From contig JAADJZ010000010.1 of assembly GCA_011032825.1 (NCBI GenBank), positions 1 to 64,000 on the forward strand: DNA of 64,000 bases. The letters run 5' to 3'. Under the pieces are notes generated by a model. That model did no database searches and was not told the origin of the DNA. It saw nothing but the letters and a program-made list of their open reading frames with translations. This DNA is from Massariosphaeria phaeospora (lineage: Eukaryota > Ascomycota > Dothideomycetes > Pleosporales). Below are positions 1 through 12,119 of the stretch, piece by piece (positions within the stretch are counted from its first letter, which is position 1; the number at the start of each line of letters is the position of its first letter). Position numbers and translations under genes: made by a program.

Positions 1-834
1 TTTAAGCTGTAGTAACAAGCAGTTGCAGCTTTAGCGCATGGCATTTTTCGTCTTTTTCTCCTCTCTGCATGCGCTTCCCTGGGGAAGTGCGTCGCGGAGG
101 TTAGTTAGTTTAGATGTAAAACTGTAAGACCTGTTGCTGCCTTGCTAGTTTCACTACTCTGCATGCTTCTTTAGTGTTATACTCTCCTAGGGGAGAGCGT
201 CGCAGAGTAGCGTCGCCTTTGCGATTCAAGACTCTAAAAAGCAGCGAAACACTACTGCGCTTGTAAAGTACTTAGATAGACAATAAAAGTGCTGGCAACG
301 GCGCGACGCTTGAAAATCTAAGGAAACACTCGCGCAGCGGACAACTACGCGTAAAAACAACTTGTTTCAAAAGAAAGCTGCTAGCTTGTAGAAAAGTCTG
401 TTAGTAATATAAAAGTATTGTTTCGATCTAAGTCAACTATTGCGGTTTCTGGAAACAGAAGATTTGAGTAAAGGCCTAGCGCCAAGGCGCTAACTCTAAC
501 TCGAACTCTAAGTAACTTAGTACCTACTAATTACTAACAACTTTTAGGCTGCCCGTTTACAGCACAACGTTTTGCATCGTTTAGCTTCTCTACTCGCACT
601 TAGCTTCTGCAAAAGCTAGGCAGCAGCTAGAAGCTAAACTTCTAGCAGCGCAGCAAGTAAACAACTCAAAAAACTTCTCTCGATTCTAATGTATATAAAC
701 AGCTTTTCTTTATTCTAATAAGTTTCTTTTTGTAGATACAACAAGAAACGAAAAGTGTCTTGCGAACCAAGGCATTTCGACAACTTTCTTTGCAGAAAGA
801 CTAAATTCAATCGAATTATTTTACTTTACATACA
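1..834 (+). repeat. 3' end of telomeric array unit (copy 0)
   Basis: This is the 3' part of a repeat unit that also starts at about 4285, 7304 and 11200, each time with a segment beginning TTAAGCTGTAGT. It runs to the common 3' end (…TTTACATACA) and is followed directly by telomere-like repeats. The rest of the unit lies outside the window on the left. Differences from the other copies are almost all C/T or G/A, for example GCTGGCAACG at 291 against GCTAGCAACG at 4588, 7608 and 11503. I see no intact gene in it. Confidence 0.8.
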
Positions 835-928
835 ACTCTAACTCTAACTCTAACTCTAACTCTAACCTAACTCTAACTCTAACTCTAACTCTAACCTAAC
901 TCTAACTCTAACTCTAACTCTAACTCGA
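835..928 (+). repeat. Degenerate interstitial telomeric repeats
   Basis: About 94 bp of CTCTAA repeats with a few CCTAAC units. These read as CCCTAA units in which C has become T, so the strand orientation is that of a left chromosome end. The tract separates the 3' end of copy 0 from a very short copy 1. Confidence 0.85.
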
Positions 929-1260
929 ACCCTAAGTAACTCTAGTACCTACCAATTACTAACAGACTTTTAGAGCTGCTCGTTCTACAGCACAACGTTT
1001 TGCATCGTCTTAGCTTCTCTACTCGCACTTAGCTTCTGCAAAGGCTAGGCAGCAGCTAGAAGCTAAACTTTAGCAGCGCAGCAAGTAAACAACTTGAAAA
1101 ACTTTCTCTAATTTAATGTATATAAACAGCTTTTTTTTTATTCTAATAAGTTTCTTTTGTAGATACAACAAGAAACGAAAGGTGTCTTGCGAACTAAGGC
1201 ATTTCAACGACTCTTCTTTGCAGAAAGACTAAATCAATTAAATTATTTTACTTTACATAC
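929..1260 (+). repeat. Severely 5'-truncated array unit (copy 1, last ~330 bp only)
   Basis: The segment beginning CTCGAACCCTAAGTAACTC repeats the final 330 bp of copy 0 (about 500-834) and ends at the same 3' sequence, followed by AACTCTAACT. It therefore shares its 3' end with the other units but begins inside the unit, next to a telomeric tract. An alternative is unequal recombination through the short telomere-like stretch already present inside the unit near 489-512. Confidence 0.7.
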
Positions 1261-1366
1261 AACTCTAACTTATCTACTTTGATTTCTTTAGTACTCTACT
1301 ATGTTACAAGCACTACGATCTTAGTTCCACTCTAGCCGTCCAACTTAGAATAAGCCAATAGATAAA

Positions 1367-2340
1367 ATGTCTAGTGTTAAAGCTTCTTCTACTATCAACA
1401 CCTAGACGGCCGAGTTTAATCTAAAAACTGCTAATAAGCTTATTGGCAGCTTTGTTAAACGAATTGTTAACGCCAAATCTACTGCTTAACTCGTAGCGCT
1501 TGTTCCGCCTCTGTTTAGAAACGAACGAAAACGTTACTTAAACAAATTGTTCAAGCGCACTTTAAGATAGCCAACGCTATTGTTGTTTTAAAAGAATGAA
1601 AAGACTCCTTTGCAAAGTCCATTGCCAACTCTTTAGCAAAAACAAACTTCAATTTTCTAAACTAAAATCCCTTCGAGCTCTCTTTGTTTAAGTCTTGAAA
1701 CTAGCTACAAACATAGGCAACTTGCTCCTAAAGACTTTTCCTTAGCTCTTAAAGCATCAAAAAAAGCAGCGCTAGAACGCATAATTGAAATTAAAAAAGC
1801 TGAGATCGAAATTCTTGAACAATTGTGCGATCTAGACGCGCAGACTAAAGCTCTCCTCGACGGCTAGAAATTAGCAGCGAATAACGACTACATTAGCCTC
1901 AAGCTTTTACGCTCTAATAAACCAACCGTGCAAAGAATCATTAGTCAAAACAACTATTTCAATTGGAGCCAACGCTGCCTACCGACAAATTAAAACTAAA
2001 AAAAACAATTGGCAACGCAGAAAAAAGCTTAGGTCGAAGCTACTAGCGCCTTGCCTAGCGACAAGAAAGCTTTAGCCGAGTTTATTAAAGAGATTAGCAA
2101 ACGCTAGCAACAATCTAGAAAAATAAGCAGGCTAAACCGAAATCGAGAAAAAGTTAAAAAGAAGCTAGTTTCTCGAAGACCAAAAACTAGACGAAGAACA
2201 CCGCTAAGGTGTCAAAGCGCTGCTAAGAAAGCAACAAAAAACGCGGCACTTTCTCTAAGAAGCAGTAGAAAAAGCGCTAAATGCACTATTGCTCTATGCA
2301 AACAGCGCGCTGCCTTTAAAGTTCTTTTAACTTTAAAACT
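1367..2340 (+). pseudogene. Decayed first ORF of array unit, charged gag-like protein
   Basis: From the ATG at 1367 a protein-like reading can be followed through stops that are mostly TAG and TAA, plus at least two frame changes. Early residues read MSSVKASSTINT-stop-TAEF. Around 1700-2150 the reading is rich in Lys, Glu, Ala and Gln (for example SLALKASKKAALERIIEIKK), which suggests a helical or coiled-coil segment. The same frame is recognisable in copy 4 from 8271. Position at the 5' end of a retroelement-like unit and the charged helical character suggest a gag-like role, but I recognise no domain. The stop codons fall where CAG or CAA would be expected, as in RIP. Confidence 0.35.
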
Positions 2341-2399
2341 TTTTATTTAAATAATGTACATCTAGCGCACTTAGCTTGCGCATTAGTTTGAAACGCTTA

Positions 2400-4270
2400 T
2401 AGACTAGCGCCTAGATGTACACAAACTTAATAGTGTTAAACTTTTCATAGACATCAAGTACACGCTTAGCGTGAATCTAAAGTTTTTGTTTTCTAAGCTG
2501 CTTAATTAACAAGTAGCGCTAGACTAGTTTAAGCAACTAAGTTAAAAGTGTCGTTTTATAACGCATTTTTAGAGCAACGGTACGAACGTACTGCTTAGCT
2601 AGCACAAATCTATTTTGTATTTGTTAACTAGCTAGAACACAGGCATTAACGACAATTAGTTTGCAAACAGCATTTGAGTTAGGAGAAAAGCCTTGCGCTG
2701 TACGCTTTACGAGCGACCTATACCTCAACTTAACTCTAAAAACAACGCTCTCTTTCGAGTCGTAGTTCCTCTAAAAAATCTGCGCGATTGGCTATTAAAA
2801 GCTTAGCTTCTAGCACTAATTACTAACAAAAACTTTAGAGTTTTAGTTGTTACTCGTAAGTAGTATAAAACACAAGTAAAAGCTTTTCTCTACATACTAC
2901 AAATTCAAATTTAGCACTAAAGAAAAGCAAAGTTTGATAACTTCTATTAAAGTGCTGTTTAACACTTTAAGCATTAACTTTTTTGTGTGCATTAAAACAG
3001 CTTATATTACTTGCATCTAGACACGAAGCGAGTATTACGTTTTTAGCGTTTAGCTTATGCAAATAAAGCAATCTTGATTCTCTATAGCATTTCTAAAATC
3101 TACAAAAGCTTATAGAAAATTAAGTTTATCGTACTAATACATTTCTATGTGCTAGACTTCTAGGCAGAATACTGCACGCTATGCTACTACCGGTTCAACG
3201 CTTTTTCTCGTGATATGCGAGAGCAGCTAGAATTTGTGTTTAGAAGTTGCAGAATTTAACTATAGCAACACAACTTCTATGCAACTACACACTAGCAACG
3301 TTGCAAGCATGTATACAAACATCTGTTAAAAAGATTTCATGCATGCCTTTTAGTTTATTCTTAAAAACAGCGACTAGTATAATAAGCAAACTAGAAACTA
3401 GATTCTTAAAGCTTTCGATTTTATCTAGCACGAAGCGCTATTTTAGATTGAGCCTAAATTGGTTTGCTAAGTCGACGAGGTTCTAATAGAGTTACATTGC
3501 GCTTTTGTTTTTGCAAATTTCTTTATAGCTTACTACAAATAGCTATACTTCTATTAACGTACGCCTTGGTTTTATTGCTAGTATATTAATAATATTCTCG
3601 TCTTTAACCTATTTAACGAGGCTTTTGAAGCTATTCGCGTTTTAGGCTTGCAAATTCTGTAAACGCACTTTGCTTACAAACTTTTGTTTCTCGACGTACG
3701 CTTCTACACGCATTTCAAGTTAGCAGCAGTATGTTTCGCACTTTTTAACAAAGTACTAAACTACTATTAATACCTCTTATAGGCAAGCTTCTACTTTTTT
3801 TTAGTTAAAAAAAAGCTAGTTAAAAGCGAGCTTTGCCGAATCCGCGCAATATGCTACAAGGAAATATACTTTTTAACATAAAAAGCAACATTTATGTTAA
3901 AGCTCTAAGCGCGTAGCTAGCTAAAACAAGTGTTACACTTTTAAAAACAACAGGTTCAATAGCAATTGTACTTTTCTAGTTTTAGGCTAGAAACTAGAGT
4001 CGCACGTAATGCAATTATTGCCGTTTCTAAATATAACTTTGTATAGAATCAAGTTTTTTTCTCTGCTATCTAGAACAACATGCGATTAGAATAAGTTTAA
4101 GCTAGACTCTTAAACTTACCGTACTTACCGCAGTGTATCGTTGCCAAAAAACAGACTAGATTTATGTAGAATCTCGTTTAGGCAGTAAATCAAAGCATTC
4201 TTTACAAAGAAATCAAAAAAACTAACATTAAGAAGCTGTTAGTAAATGTGTTTTTTCTAGATACTAGATT
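2400..4270 (+). pseudogene. Decayed second coding region of array unit, function unknown
   Basis: This part is conserved in copy 2, copy 3 (about 5375-7300) and copy 4 (about 9265-11195), including spacing, so it was probably coding or otherwise constrained before decay. Reading frames are broken by many TAG and TAA codons. One stretch near 3650-3720 reads like a Cys-x2-Cys followed 12 residues later by a Tyr that could be a mutated His, so a zinc finger is possible. I could not recognise reverse transcriptase, endonuclease, helicase or integrase motifs. A consensus of the copies is needed to assign it. Confidence 0.3.
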
Positions 4271-5144
4271 ATTCTACTTTCTGCTTTAAGCTGTAGTAAC
4301 AAGCAGTTGCAGCTTCAGCGCATAGCATTTTTTGTCTTTTTCTTTTTCTCTGCATGCGCTTTCTCTAGAGGAGGTGCGTCGCAGAAGTTAAGTTAAGTTT
4401 AAAATGTAAAACCTGTAAGACCTGTCGCTGCTTTTGCTAGTTTTACTACTTTGCATGCTTTTTTAGGTGTTATACTTCTCTTAGAGAAAAGCGTCGCGAA
4501 GTAGCGTTGCCTTTGCAATTCAAAAACTCTAAAAAGCAGTAGAACAACTACTGCGCTTGTAAAGTACTTAAATAGACAAATAAAAGTGCTAGCAACGGCG
4601 CGGACGCTTGAAAATCTAGAGAAACACTCGCGCAGCGGACAACTACGCGTAAAAACAACTTGTTTTAAAAGAAAGCTGCTAGCTTGTAAAAAAAGTCTGT
4701 TAGTAATATAAAAGTATTGTTTCGATTTGAGTTAACTATTGCGGTTTCTGGAAATAGAAAATTTGAGTAAAAGCTTAGCGCTAAAGCGCTAACTCTAACT
4801 CGAACCTTAAGTAACTCTAGTACTTACTAATTACTAACAGACTTTTAGAGCTGCTTGTTTTACAGCACAACGTTTTGCATTGTCTTAGCTTCTTTACTCG
4901 CACTTAGCTTTTGCAAAAGCTAGGCAGCAGCTAGAAGCTTAAGCTTTTAACAGCGCAGCAAGTAAACAACTTAAAAAAACTTCCTCTTAATTTTAATGTA
5001 TATAAACAGCTTTTTTTTTACTTCTAATAAGTTTCTTTTTGTAGATACAACAAGAAACGAAAAGTGTCTTGCAAACTAAGGCATTTCAACGACTCTTCTT
5101 TGCAGAAAGATTAAATTCAATCGAATTATTTTACTTTACATACA

Positions 5145-5193
5145 ACTCTAACTCTAACTCTAACTTTAACTCTAACTCTAACTCTAACTCTAA
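5145..5193 (+). repeat. Degenerate interstitial telomeric repeats
   Basis: About 50 bp of CTCTAA repeats. On the right it joins directly to the middle of a unit: the sequence after the tract (AGACTAAAAACTAGACG) corresponds to about 2182 in copy 2, so this is the capped 5' end of a truncated copy. Confidence 0.85.
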
Positions 5194-8164
5194 AGACTAA
5201 AAACTAGACGAAAAACACTGCTAAAGTGTTGAAGCGCTGCTAAGAAAGCGACAAAAAACGCAGCGCTTTTTCTAAGAAGCAGTAGAAAAAGCGCTAAATG
5301 CACTATTGCTACATGCAAACAGCGCGCTGCTTCTAGAGTTCTTTTAACTTTAAAACTTTTTATTTTAAATAATGTACATCTAGCGCACTTAGCTTGCGCA
5401 CTAGTTTAAAACGCTTATAAACTAGCGCCTAAGTGTACACAAACTTAATAGTATTAAACTTTTTATAAACATTAAGTACACGCTTAGCGTAAATCTAAAG
5501 TTTTTGTTTTTTAAGCCGCTTTCTTAACAAGTAGCGCTAGACTAGTTTAAATAACTAAGTTAAAAGTGTTGTTTTATAACACATTTTTGGAGCAACGGTA
5601 TAGACGTACTGCCTAGCTAGCAAAAATCTATCTTGTATCTATTAACTAGCTAGAACATAGGCATTAACGATAATTAGTTTGCAAATAGCATTTAGGTTAA
5701 GAAGAAAGCTTTGCGCTGTGCGCTTTACAAGCGACTTATACTTTAACTTAACTCTAAAAACAACGCTTTCTTTTAAATCGTAGTTCCTTCGAAAAACCTA
5801 CGAGATTAGCTATTAAGAGCTTAGCTTTTAGCACTAATTACTAACAAAAACTTTAAAGTTTTAGTTGTTACTCGTAAGTAGTACGAGACATAAGTAAATG
5901 CTTTTTTTTACATACTACAAATTCAAATTTAGCACTAAAGACAAGTAAAGTTTGTTAACTTTTATTAAAGTGCTGTTTAACACTTTAAGCAACAACTTCT
6001 TTGCGTGCGTTAAAATAGCTTATACTACTCGCATTTAGACACAAAGCAAGTACTACGTTTTTAGCGTTTAGCTTATGCAAATAAAAACATTTTAATTCTC
6101 TATAGCATCTCTAAGATCTACAAAAGTTTATAAAAAATTAGGCTTATTGTACTAATGCATTTTTATGTGTTGAGACTTTTGAGCAGAATACTACACGCTA
6201 TGCTACTACTAGTCTAACGCTTTTTCTTGTAGATATGCGAAAGCAGCTAGAATTTGTGTTTAAAAGTTGTAGTTTTTAATAGTAGCAATACAACTTTTGT
6301 GCGACTGCACACTAGCAACGTTGCAAGCATGTATACAAATATCTATTAAAAGAATTTCGTGCATGCTTTTTAATTTATTTTTAAAAACAGCAACTAGTAT
6401 AATAAGCAAACTAGAAACTAAATTTTTAAAGCTTCTAATTTTATTTGGCACGAAGCGCTATTTTAGATTAAGTCTAAACTAGTTTGCTAAGTTAACGAGG
6501 TTCTAATAGAGTTACATTGTGCTTTTGTCTTTGCAAATTTTTTTATAGCCTATTACAAATAGCTATACTTTTATCAACATACGCCTCGGTTTTATCGCTA
6601 GTATATTGATAATATTCTTGTTTTTAACCTATTCAACGAGGCTTTTAAAGCTATCTACGTTTTAGGCTTGCAAATTCTGTAAACGCACTTTGCTTATAAA
6701 CAAACGTTTTTCAACGTACGCTTTTATACGCACTCTAAGTTAGTAGCAGTGTGTTTTGCGCTTTTTAACAAAGCGCTTAACTACTATTAATACCTCTTAT
6801 AAGCAAGCTTCTATTTTTTTTTAGTTAAAAAAAAACTAGTTAAAAGCGAGCTCTGCTAGATCCGCGCAATATGCTACAAAGAAATATACTTTTTAACATA
6901 AAAAGCAATATTTATGTCAAAGCTCTAAGCGCGCGGCTAGCTAAAACAAGTGTTGCACTTTTAAAAACAGTAGGTTTAATAGCGATTGTACTTTCTAAGT
7001 TTTAAGCTAGAAACTAAAGTTGCGCGTAATGCAATTATTGCTGTTTCTAAATACAATCTTGTATAGAACTAAGTCTTTTCCTTCGCTATCTAGAACGACA
7101 TGCGATTAAAATAAGTTTAAGCTAAACTTTTAAACTTACTGTACCTATCGCAGTGTATCGTTGCCAAAAAACAAACTAGATTCATGTAGAATCTCGTTCG
7201 AGCGGTAAATCAAAGCATTCTTTACAAAGAAATTAAAAAAACTAACATTAAAAAGCTGTTGGTAAATGTGTTTTTTTTGAATACTAGATTATTCTACTTT
7301 TCGCTTTAAGCTGTAGTGACAAGCAGTTGCAGCTTTAGCGCATAGCATTTTCATTCTTTTCTTTTTCTTTGCATGCGCTTTTCTTGGGGAAAGTGCGTTG
7401 CAAAAGTTGAGTTAAGTTTAAAATGTAAAACTTGTAAGACCTGTTGCTGCCTTTGCTAGTTTTACTGCTTTGCATGCTTTTTCGGGTATTATACTCTCTC
7501 TAGAAAGAAAGCGTCGCGAAGTAGCGTTGCTTTTGCAATTCAAGAACTTTAGAAAGTAGCAAAACAACTGCTGCGCTTGTAAAGTACTTAAATAGACAAA
7601 TAAAAGTGCTAGCAACGGCGCAGACGCTTGAAAATCTAAGAAAACACTCGCGCAACGGACAACTACGCGTGAAAACAACTTGTTTTAAAAGAAAGCTGCT
7701 AGCTTGTAGAAAAAGTCTGTTAGTAATATAAAAGTATTGTTTTGATTTAGGTTAACTATTGCGGTTTCTAGAAATAGAAGATTTGAGTAAAAGCCTAGCG
7801 CCAAGGCGCTAACTCTAACTCAAACCCTAAGTAACTCTAGTACCTACTAATTACTAACAGACTTTTAGAGCTGCTCGTTTTACAGCACAACGTTTTGCAT
7901 TGTCTTAGCTTTTTTACTCGCACTTGGCTTTTGCAAAGGCTAGGCAGCAGCTAGAAACCTAAGCTTCTAGCAGCGCAGCAAGTAAACAACTTAAAAAAAC
8001 TTTCTCTCGATTCTAATGTATATAAACAGCTTTTTTTTTACTCTTAATAAGTTTCTTTTTGTAGATACAACAAGAAACGAAAAGTGTCTTGTAAACCAAA
8101 GCATTTCGACAACTCTTCTTTGCAAAAAGACTAAATCTAATTAAATCATTTTACTTTACATACA
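5194..8164 (+). mobile_element. 5'-truncated telomeric array unit (copy 3)
   Basis: This copy lacks about the first 0.9 kb of the unit, including most of the first ORF. It begins at the equivalent of position 2182 and runs without large gaps to the shared 3' end at 8164, followed by a very short telomere-like tract (8165-8175). Base differences from copies 2 and 4 are mostly C/T and G/A. A fixed 3' end with a variable 5' end is typical of incomplete reverse transcription. Confidence 0.7.
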
Positions 8165-8175
8165 ACTCTAACTCT

Positions 8176-11100
8176 ATTTACTTTAATTTTTTTAGTACTT
8201 TACTATGTTACAAGCACTACGATCTTAGTTCTACCCTAGCTGTCTAACTTAGAATAAGCTAATAGATAAAATGTCTAGTGTTAAAGCTTCTTTTACTATT
8301 AACACCTAGACAGCTGAGTTTAATTTGAAAACTGCTAATAAGCTTATTAGCAGCTTTGTTAAACGAATTGTTAACGCTAAATCTACTGCTTAACTTGTAG
8401 CGCTTGTTCTTGCCTTTGTTTAAAAACGAACAAAGACGTTACTTAAACAAATTGTTTAAGCGCACTTTAAAATAGCCAACGCTATTGTTGTTTTAAAAGA
8501 ATGAAAAGACTTTTTTGCAAAGTCTATTGCCAACTTTTTAGCAAAAACAAACTTTAATTTTCTTAAACTAAAATCCTTTCGAGCTCTTTCTGTTTAAGTT
8601 TTAAAACTAGCTACTAAACATAAGCAACTTGCTTCTAAAGATTTCTCTTTAGCTCTTAAAGTATCAAAGAAAGCAGCGCTAGAACGCATAATTGAAATTA
8701 AAAAAGCTAAAATCAAAATTTTTGAACAATTGTGCAATCTAGACGCGCAGACTAAAGCTCTTTTTAACGGCTAGAAATTAGCAGCGGATAACGACTACAT
8801 CAGCTTTAAAGCTTTTACGCTCCTAATAAACCAACCGTGCAAAGAATTATTAGTTAAAACAACTATTTCAATTAGAGCCAACGCTGCCTACCGACAAATT
8901 AAAACTAAGAAAAAACAATTGGCAACGCAGAAAAAAGCTTAGGTCGAAGCTACTAGCGCCTTGCCTAGCAACAAGAAAGCTTTAGCTAAGTTTATTAAAA
9001 AGATTAGCAAACGCTAGCAACAATCTAAGAAAAACAAGCAAGCTAAGCCGAAATTAAGAAAAAGTTAAAAAGAAGCTAGTTTCTCGAAGACTAAAAACTA
9101 GACGAAAAACACCGCTAAGGTGTTAAAGCGCTGCTAAGAAAGCAACAAAAAACGCAGCGCTTTCTTTAAGAAGCAGTAGAAAAAGCGCTAAACACACTAT
9201 TGCTACATGCAAACAGCGCGCTGCCTCTAAAGTTCTTTTAACTTTAAAACTTTTTATTTTAAATAATGTACATCTAGCGCACTTAGCTTGCGCACTAGTT
9301 TAAAACGCTTATAAACTAGCGCCTAGGTGTACACAAGCTTAATAGTGTTAAACTTTTTATAAACATTAAGTACACGCTTAGCGTAAATCTAAAGTTTTTG
9401 TTTTTTAAGCTGCTTTTTCAACAAGTAGCACTAGACTAGTTTAAATAACTAAGTTAAAAGTGTCGTTTTATAACGCATTTTTAAAGCAACGGTACAAACG
9501 TACTGCTTAGCTAGAAGAAATTTATCTCGTATCTATCTACTAGCTAGAACATAGGCATTAACAACGAATAGTTTGCAAACAGCATTTAGGTTAGAAAGAA
9601 AACCTTGCGCCGTGCGCTTTACGAGCAACCTATACCTCAACTTAACTCTAAAAACAACGCTTTCTTTTAAGTCGTAGTTCCTTTAAAAAACCTACGAGAT
9701 TAGTTATTAAAAGCTTAGCTTTTAGCACTAATTACTAACAAAAACTTTAAAGTTTTAATTGTTACTCGTAAGTAGTACGAGACACAAGTGAATGCTTTTT
9801 TTTACATACTACAAATCTAAATTTAGCACTAAAAACAAGCAAAGTTTGTTAACTTTTATTAAAGTGCTGTTTAACACTTTAAGCAACAACTTCTTTGCGT
9901 GCGTTAAAACGGCTTATACTACTCGCATCTAGACACAAAGCAGGTACTACGTTTTTAGCGTTTAGCTTATGCAAATAAAGACATTTTAATTCTTTATAGC
10001 ATTTCTAAGATCTACAAAAGTTTATAGAAAATTAAGCTTATTGTACTAATGCATTCTTATGTGTTGAAACTTCTAGGTAGAATACTGCACGCTATGCTAC
10101 TACTAGTTTAACGCTCTTTCTCGTAAATATGCGAAAGCAGCTAGAATTTGTGTTTAAAAGTTGCAGTTTTTAATAGTAGCAATACAACTTTTGTGCGACT
10201 GCACACTAGCAACATTGCAAGCATGTATACAAATATCTGTTAAAAAAATTTCGTGCATGCTCTTTAGTTTATTCTTAAAAACAAAAACTAGTATAATAAG
10301 CAAACTAGAAACTAAATTTTTAAAGCTTTTAATTTTATTTGGCACAGAGCGCTATTTTAGATTAAGTCTAAACTAGTTTGCTAAGTCGACGAGGTTTTAA
10401 TAGAGTTACATTGTGCTTTTGTCTTTGCAAATCTCTTTATAGCTTATTACAAATAGCTATACTTTTATTAACATACGCCTTAGTTTTATCGCTAGTATAT
10501 TAATAATATTCTTGTTTTTAACCTATTTAACGAGGCTTTTGAAGCTATTCGCGTTTTAGGCTTGCAAATTTTGTAAACGCACTTTGTTTATAAACAAACG
10601 TTTTTCGACGTACGCTTCTATACGCACTCTAAGTTAGCAGCAGTATATTTTGCGCCTTTTAACAAAGCGCTTAACTACTATTAATACTTTCTATAAGCAA
10701 GCTTCTATTTTTTTTTAGTTAAAAAAGAACTAGTTAAAAGCGAGCTCTGCCGGATCTGCGCAATATGCTACAAGAAAATATACTTTTTAACATAAAAAGC
10801 GACATTTATGTTGAAGCTTTAAGCGCGCGGCTAGCTAAAACAAGTGTTGCACTTCTAAAGACAGCAAGTCCAATAGCAATTGTACTTTCTAAGTTTTAAG
10901 CTAGAAACTAGAGTTGCGCGTAATGCAATTATTGCTGTCTCTAAATACAACTTTGTATAGAACTAAGTCTTTTCCTTCGCTATCTAAAACGACATGCGAT
11001 TAGAATAAGTTTAAGCTAGACTTTTAAACTTACTGTACCTATTGCAGTGTATCGTTGCTAAAAAACGGACTAGATTTATGTAGAATCTCGTTCGAGCGGT

Positions 11101-12058
11101 AAATCAAAGCATTCTTTACAAAGAAATTAAAAAAACTAACATTAAAAAGCTGTTAGTAAATGTGTTTTCTTTAGATACTAGATTATTTTACTTTTTGCTT
11201 TAAGCTGTAGTGACAAGCAGTTGCAGCTTTAGCGCATAGCATTTTTTGTTTTTTTTTTTTTCTTTGCATGCGCTTCTCTTAGAAAGAGTGCGTTGCAAAG
11301 GTTAAGTTAAGTTTAAAATGTAAAACTTATAAAACCTGTTGCTGCTTTTGCTAGTTTCACTGCTTCGCATGCTCTTTCGAGTATAATACTTTTTTTAAAA
11401 AGAAAGCGTTGCGAAGTAGCGTTGCCTTTGCGATTCAAAGACTTTAGAAAGCAGCGAAACAACTGCTGCGCTTGTAAAGTACTTAGATAAACAAATAAAA
11501 GTGCTAGCAACGGCGCGGACGCTTGAAAATCTAGAGAAACACTCGCGCAACAGACAACTACGCGTGAAAACAACTTGTTTCAAAAAAAAGCTGCTAGCTT
11601 GTAAGAAAAGTTTGTTAGTAATATAAAAGTATTGTTTCGATCTAGGTTAACTATTGCGGTTTTTAGAAACAGAAGATTTGAGTAAGAGCCTAGCGCCAAG
11701 GCGCTAACCTTAACTTGAACTCTAAGTAACTCTAGTACTTACTAATTACTAATAGACTTTTAGAGCTGCCCGTTCTACAGCACAACGTTTTGCATTATTT
11801 TAGTTTCTTTACTCGCACTTGGCCTTTGCAAAAGCTAGGCAGCAGCTAGAAACTTAAGCTTCCAGCAGCGCAGCAAGTAAACAACTTGAAAGAACTTTCT
11901 CTCGATTCTAATGTATATAAACAGCTTTTCTTTTACTTCTAATAAGTTTCTTTTTGTAGATACAACAAGAAACGAAAAGTGTCTTGTAAACCAAGGCATT
12001 TCGACAACTCTTCTTTGCAGAAAGACTAAATTCAATCGAATTATTTTACTTTACATAC
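8176..12058 (+). mobile_element. Near full-length telomeric array unit (copy 4)
   Basis: Second near full-length unit, colinear with copy 2, with the first ORF starting at ATG 8271 (MSSVKASFTINT-stop). The two share the same 5' junction, in which a short CTCTAA tract is followed by a T-rich stretch around 8180-8205 (compare 1271-1300), and the same 3' end at 12058. A longer telomeric tract follows. All coding frames are broken by TAG and TAA. Confidence 0.65.
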
Positions 12059-12117
12059 AACTCTAACTCTAACTCTAACTCTAACTCTAACTCTAACCCT
12101 AACTCTAACTCTAACTC
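12059..12117 (+). repeat. Interstitial telomeric repeats before the Penelope-like element
   Basis: CTCTAA repeats with at least one intact CCCTAA unit. The Penelope-like reading frame on the right is open back into this tract (it would translate as Leu-Thr repeats), so the tract caps the truncated 5' end of that element. Confidence 0.85.
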
Positions 12118-12119
12118 AA

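Larger units (their letters stand above)
1271..5144 (+). mobile_element. Near full-length telomeric retroelement-like unit (copy 2)
   Basis: A unit of about 3.9 kb bounded on both sides by telomere-like repeats (1261-1270 and 5145-5193). It matches copy 4 (8176-12058) along its whole length and copy 3 (5194-8164) over its 3' three quarters. It holds a decayed first reading frame from ATG at 1367, a second decayed region at about 2400-4270, and a 3' part (4285-5144) containing GC-richer patches. No poly(A) tail, long terminal repeat or inverted terminal repeat is visible. No reverse transcriptase motif can be read with confidence, because stops and small indels break all frames. The element class is therefore inferred from the constant 3' end, the variable 5' ends and the telomeric junctions. 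Confidence 0.6.

Noticed and set aside
6260..11583. Several 60-86 residue frames repeated in each array unit (for example 7418-7678 and 11313-11573 minus)
   Set aside because: They recur because the units recur, lack good start codons and domains, and lie opposite or beside the decayed main frames.
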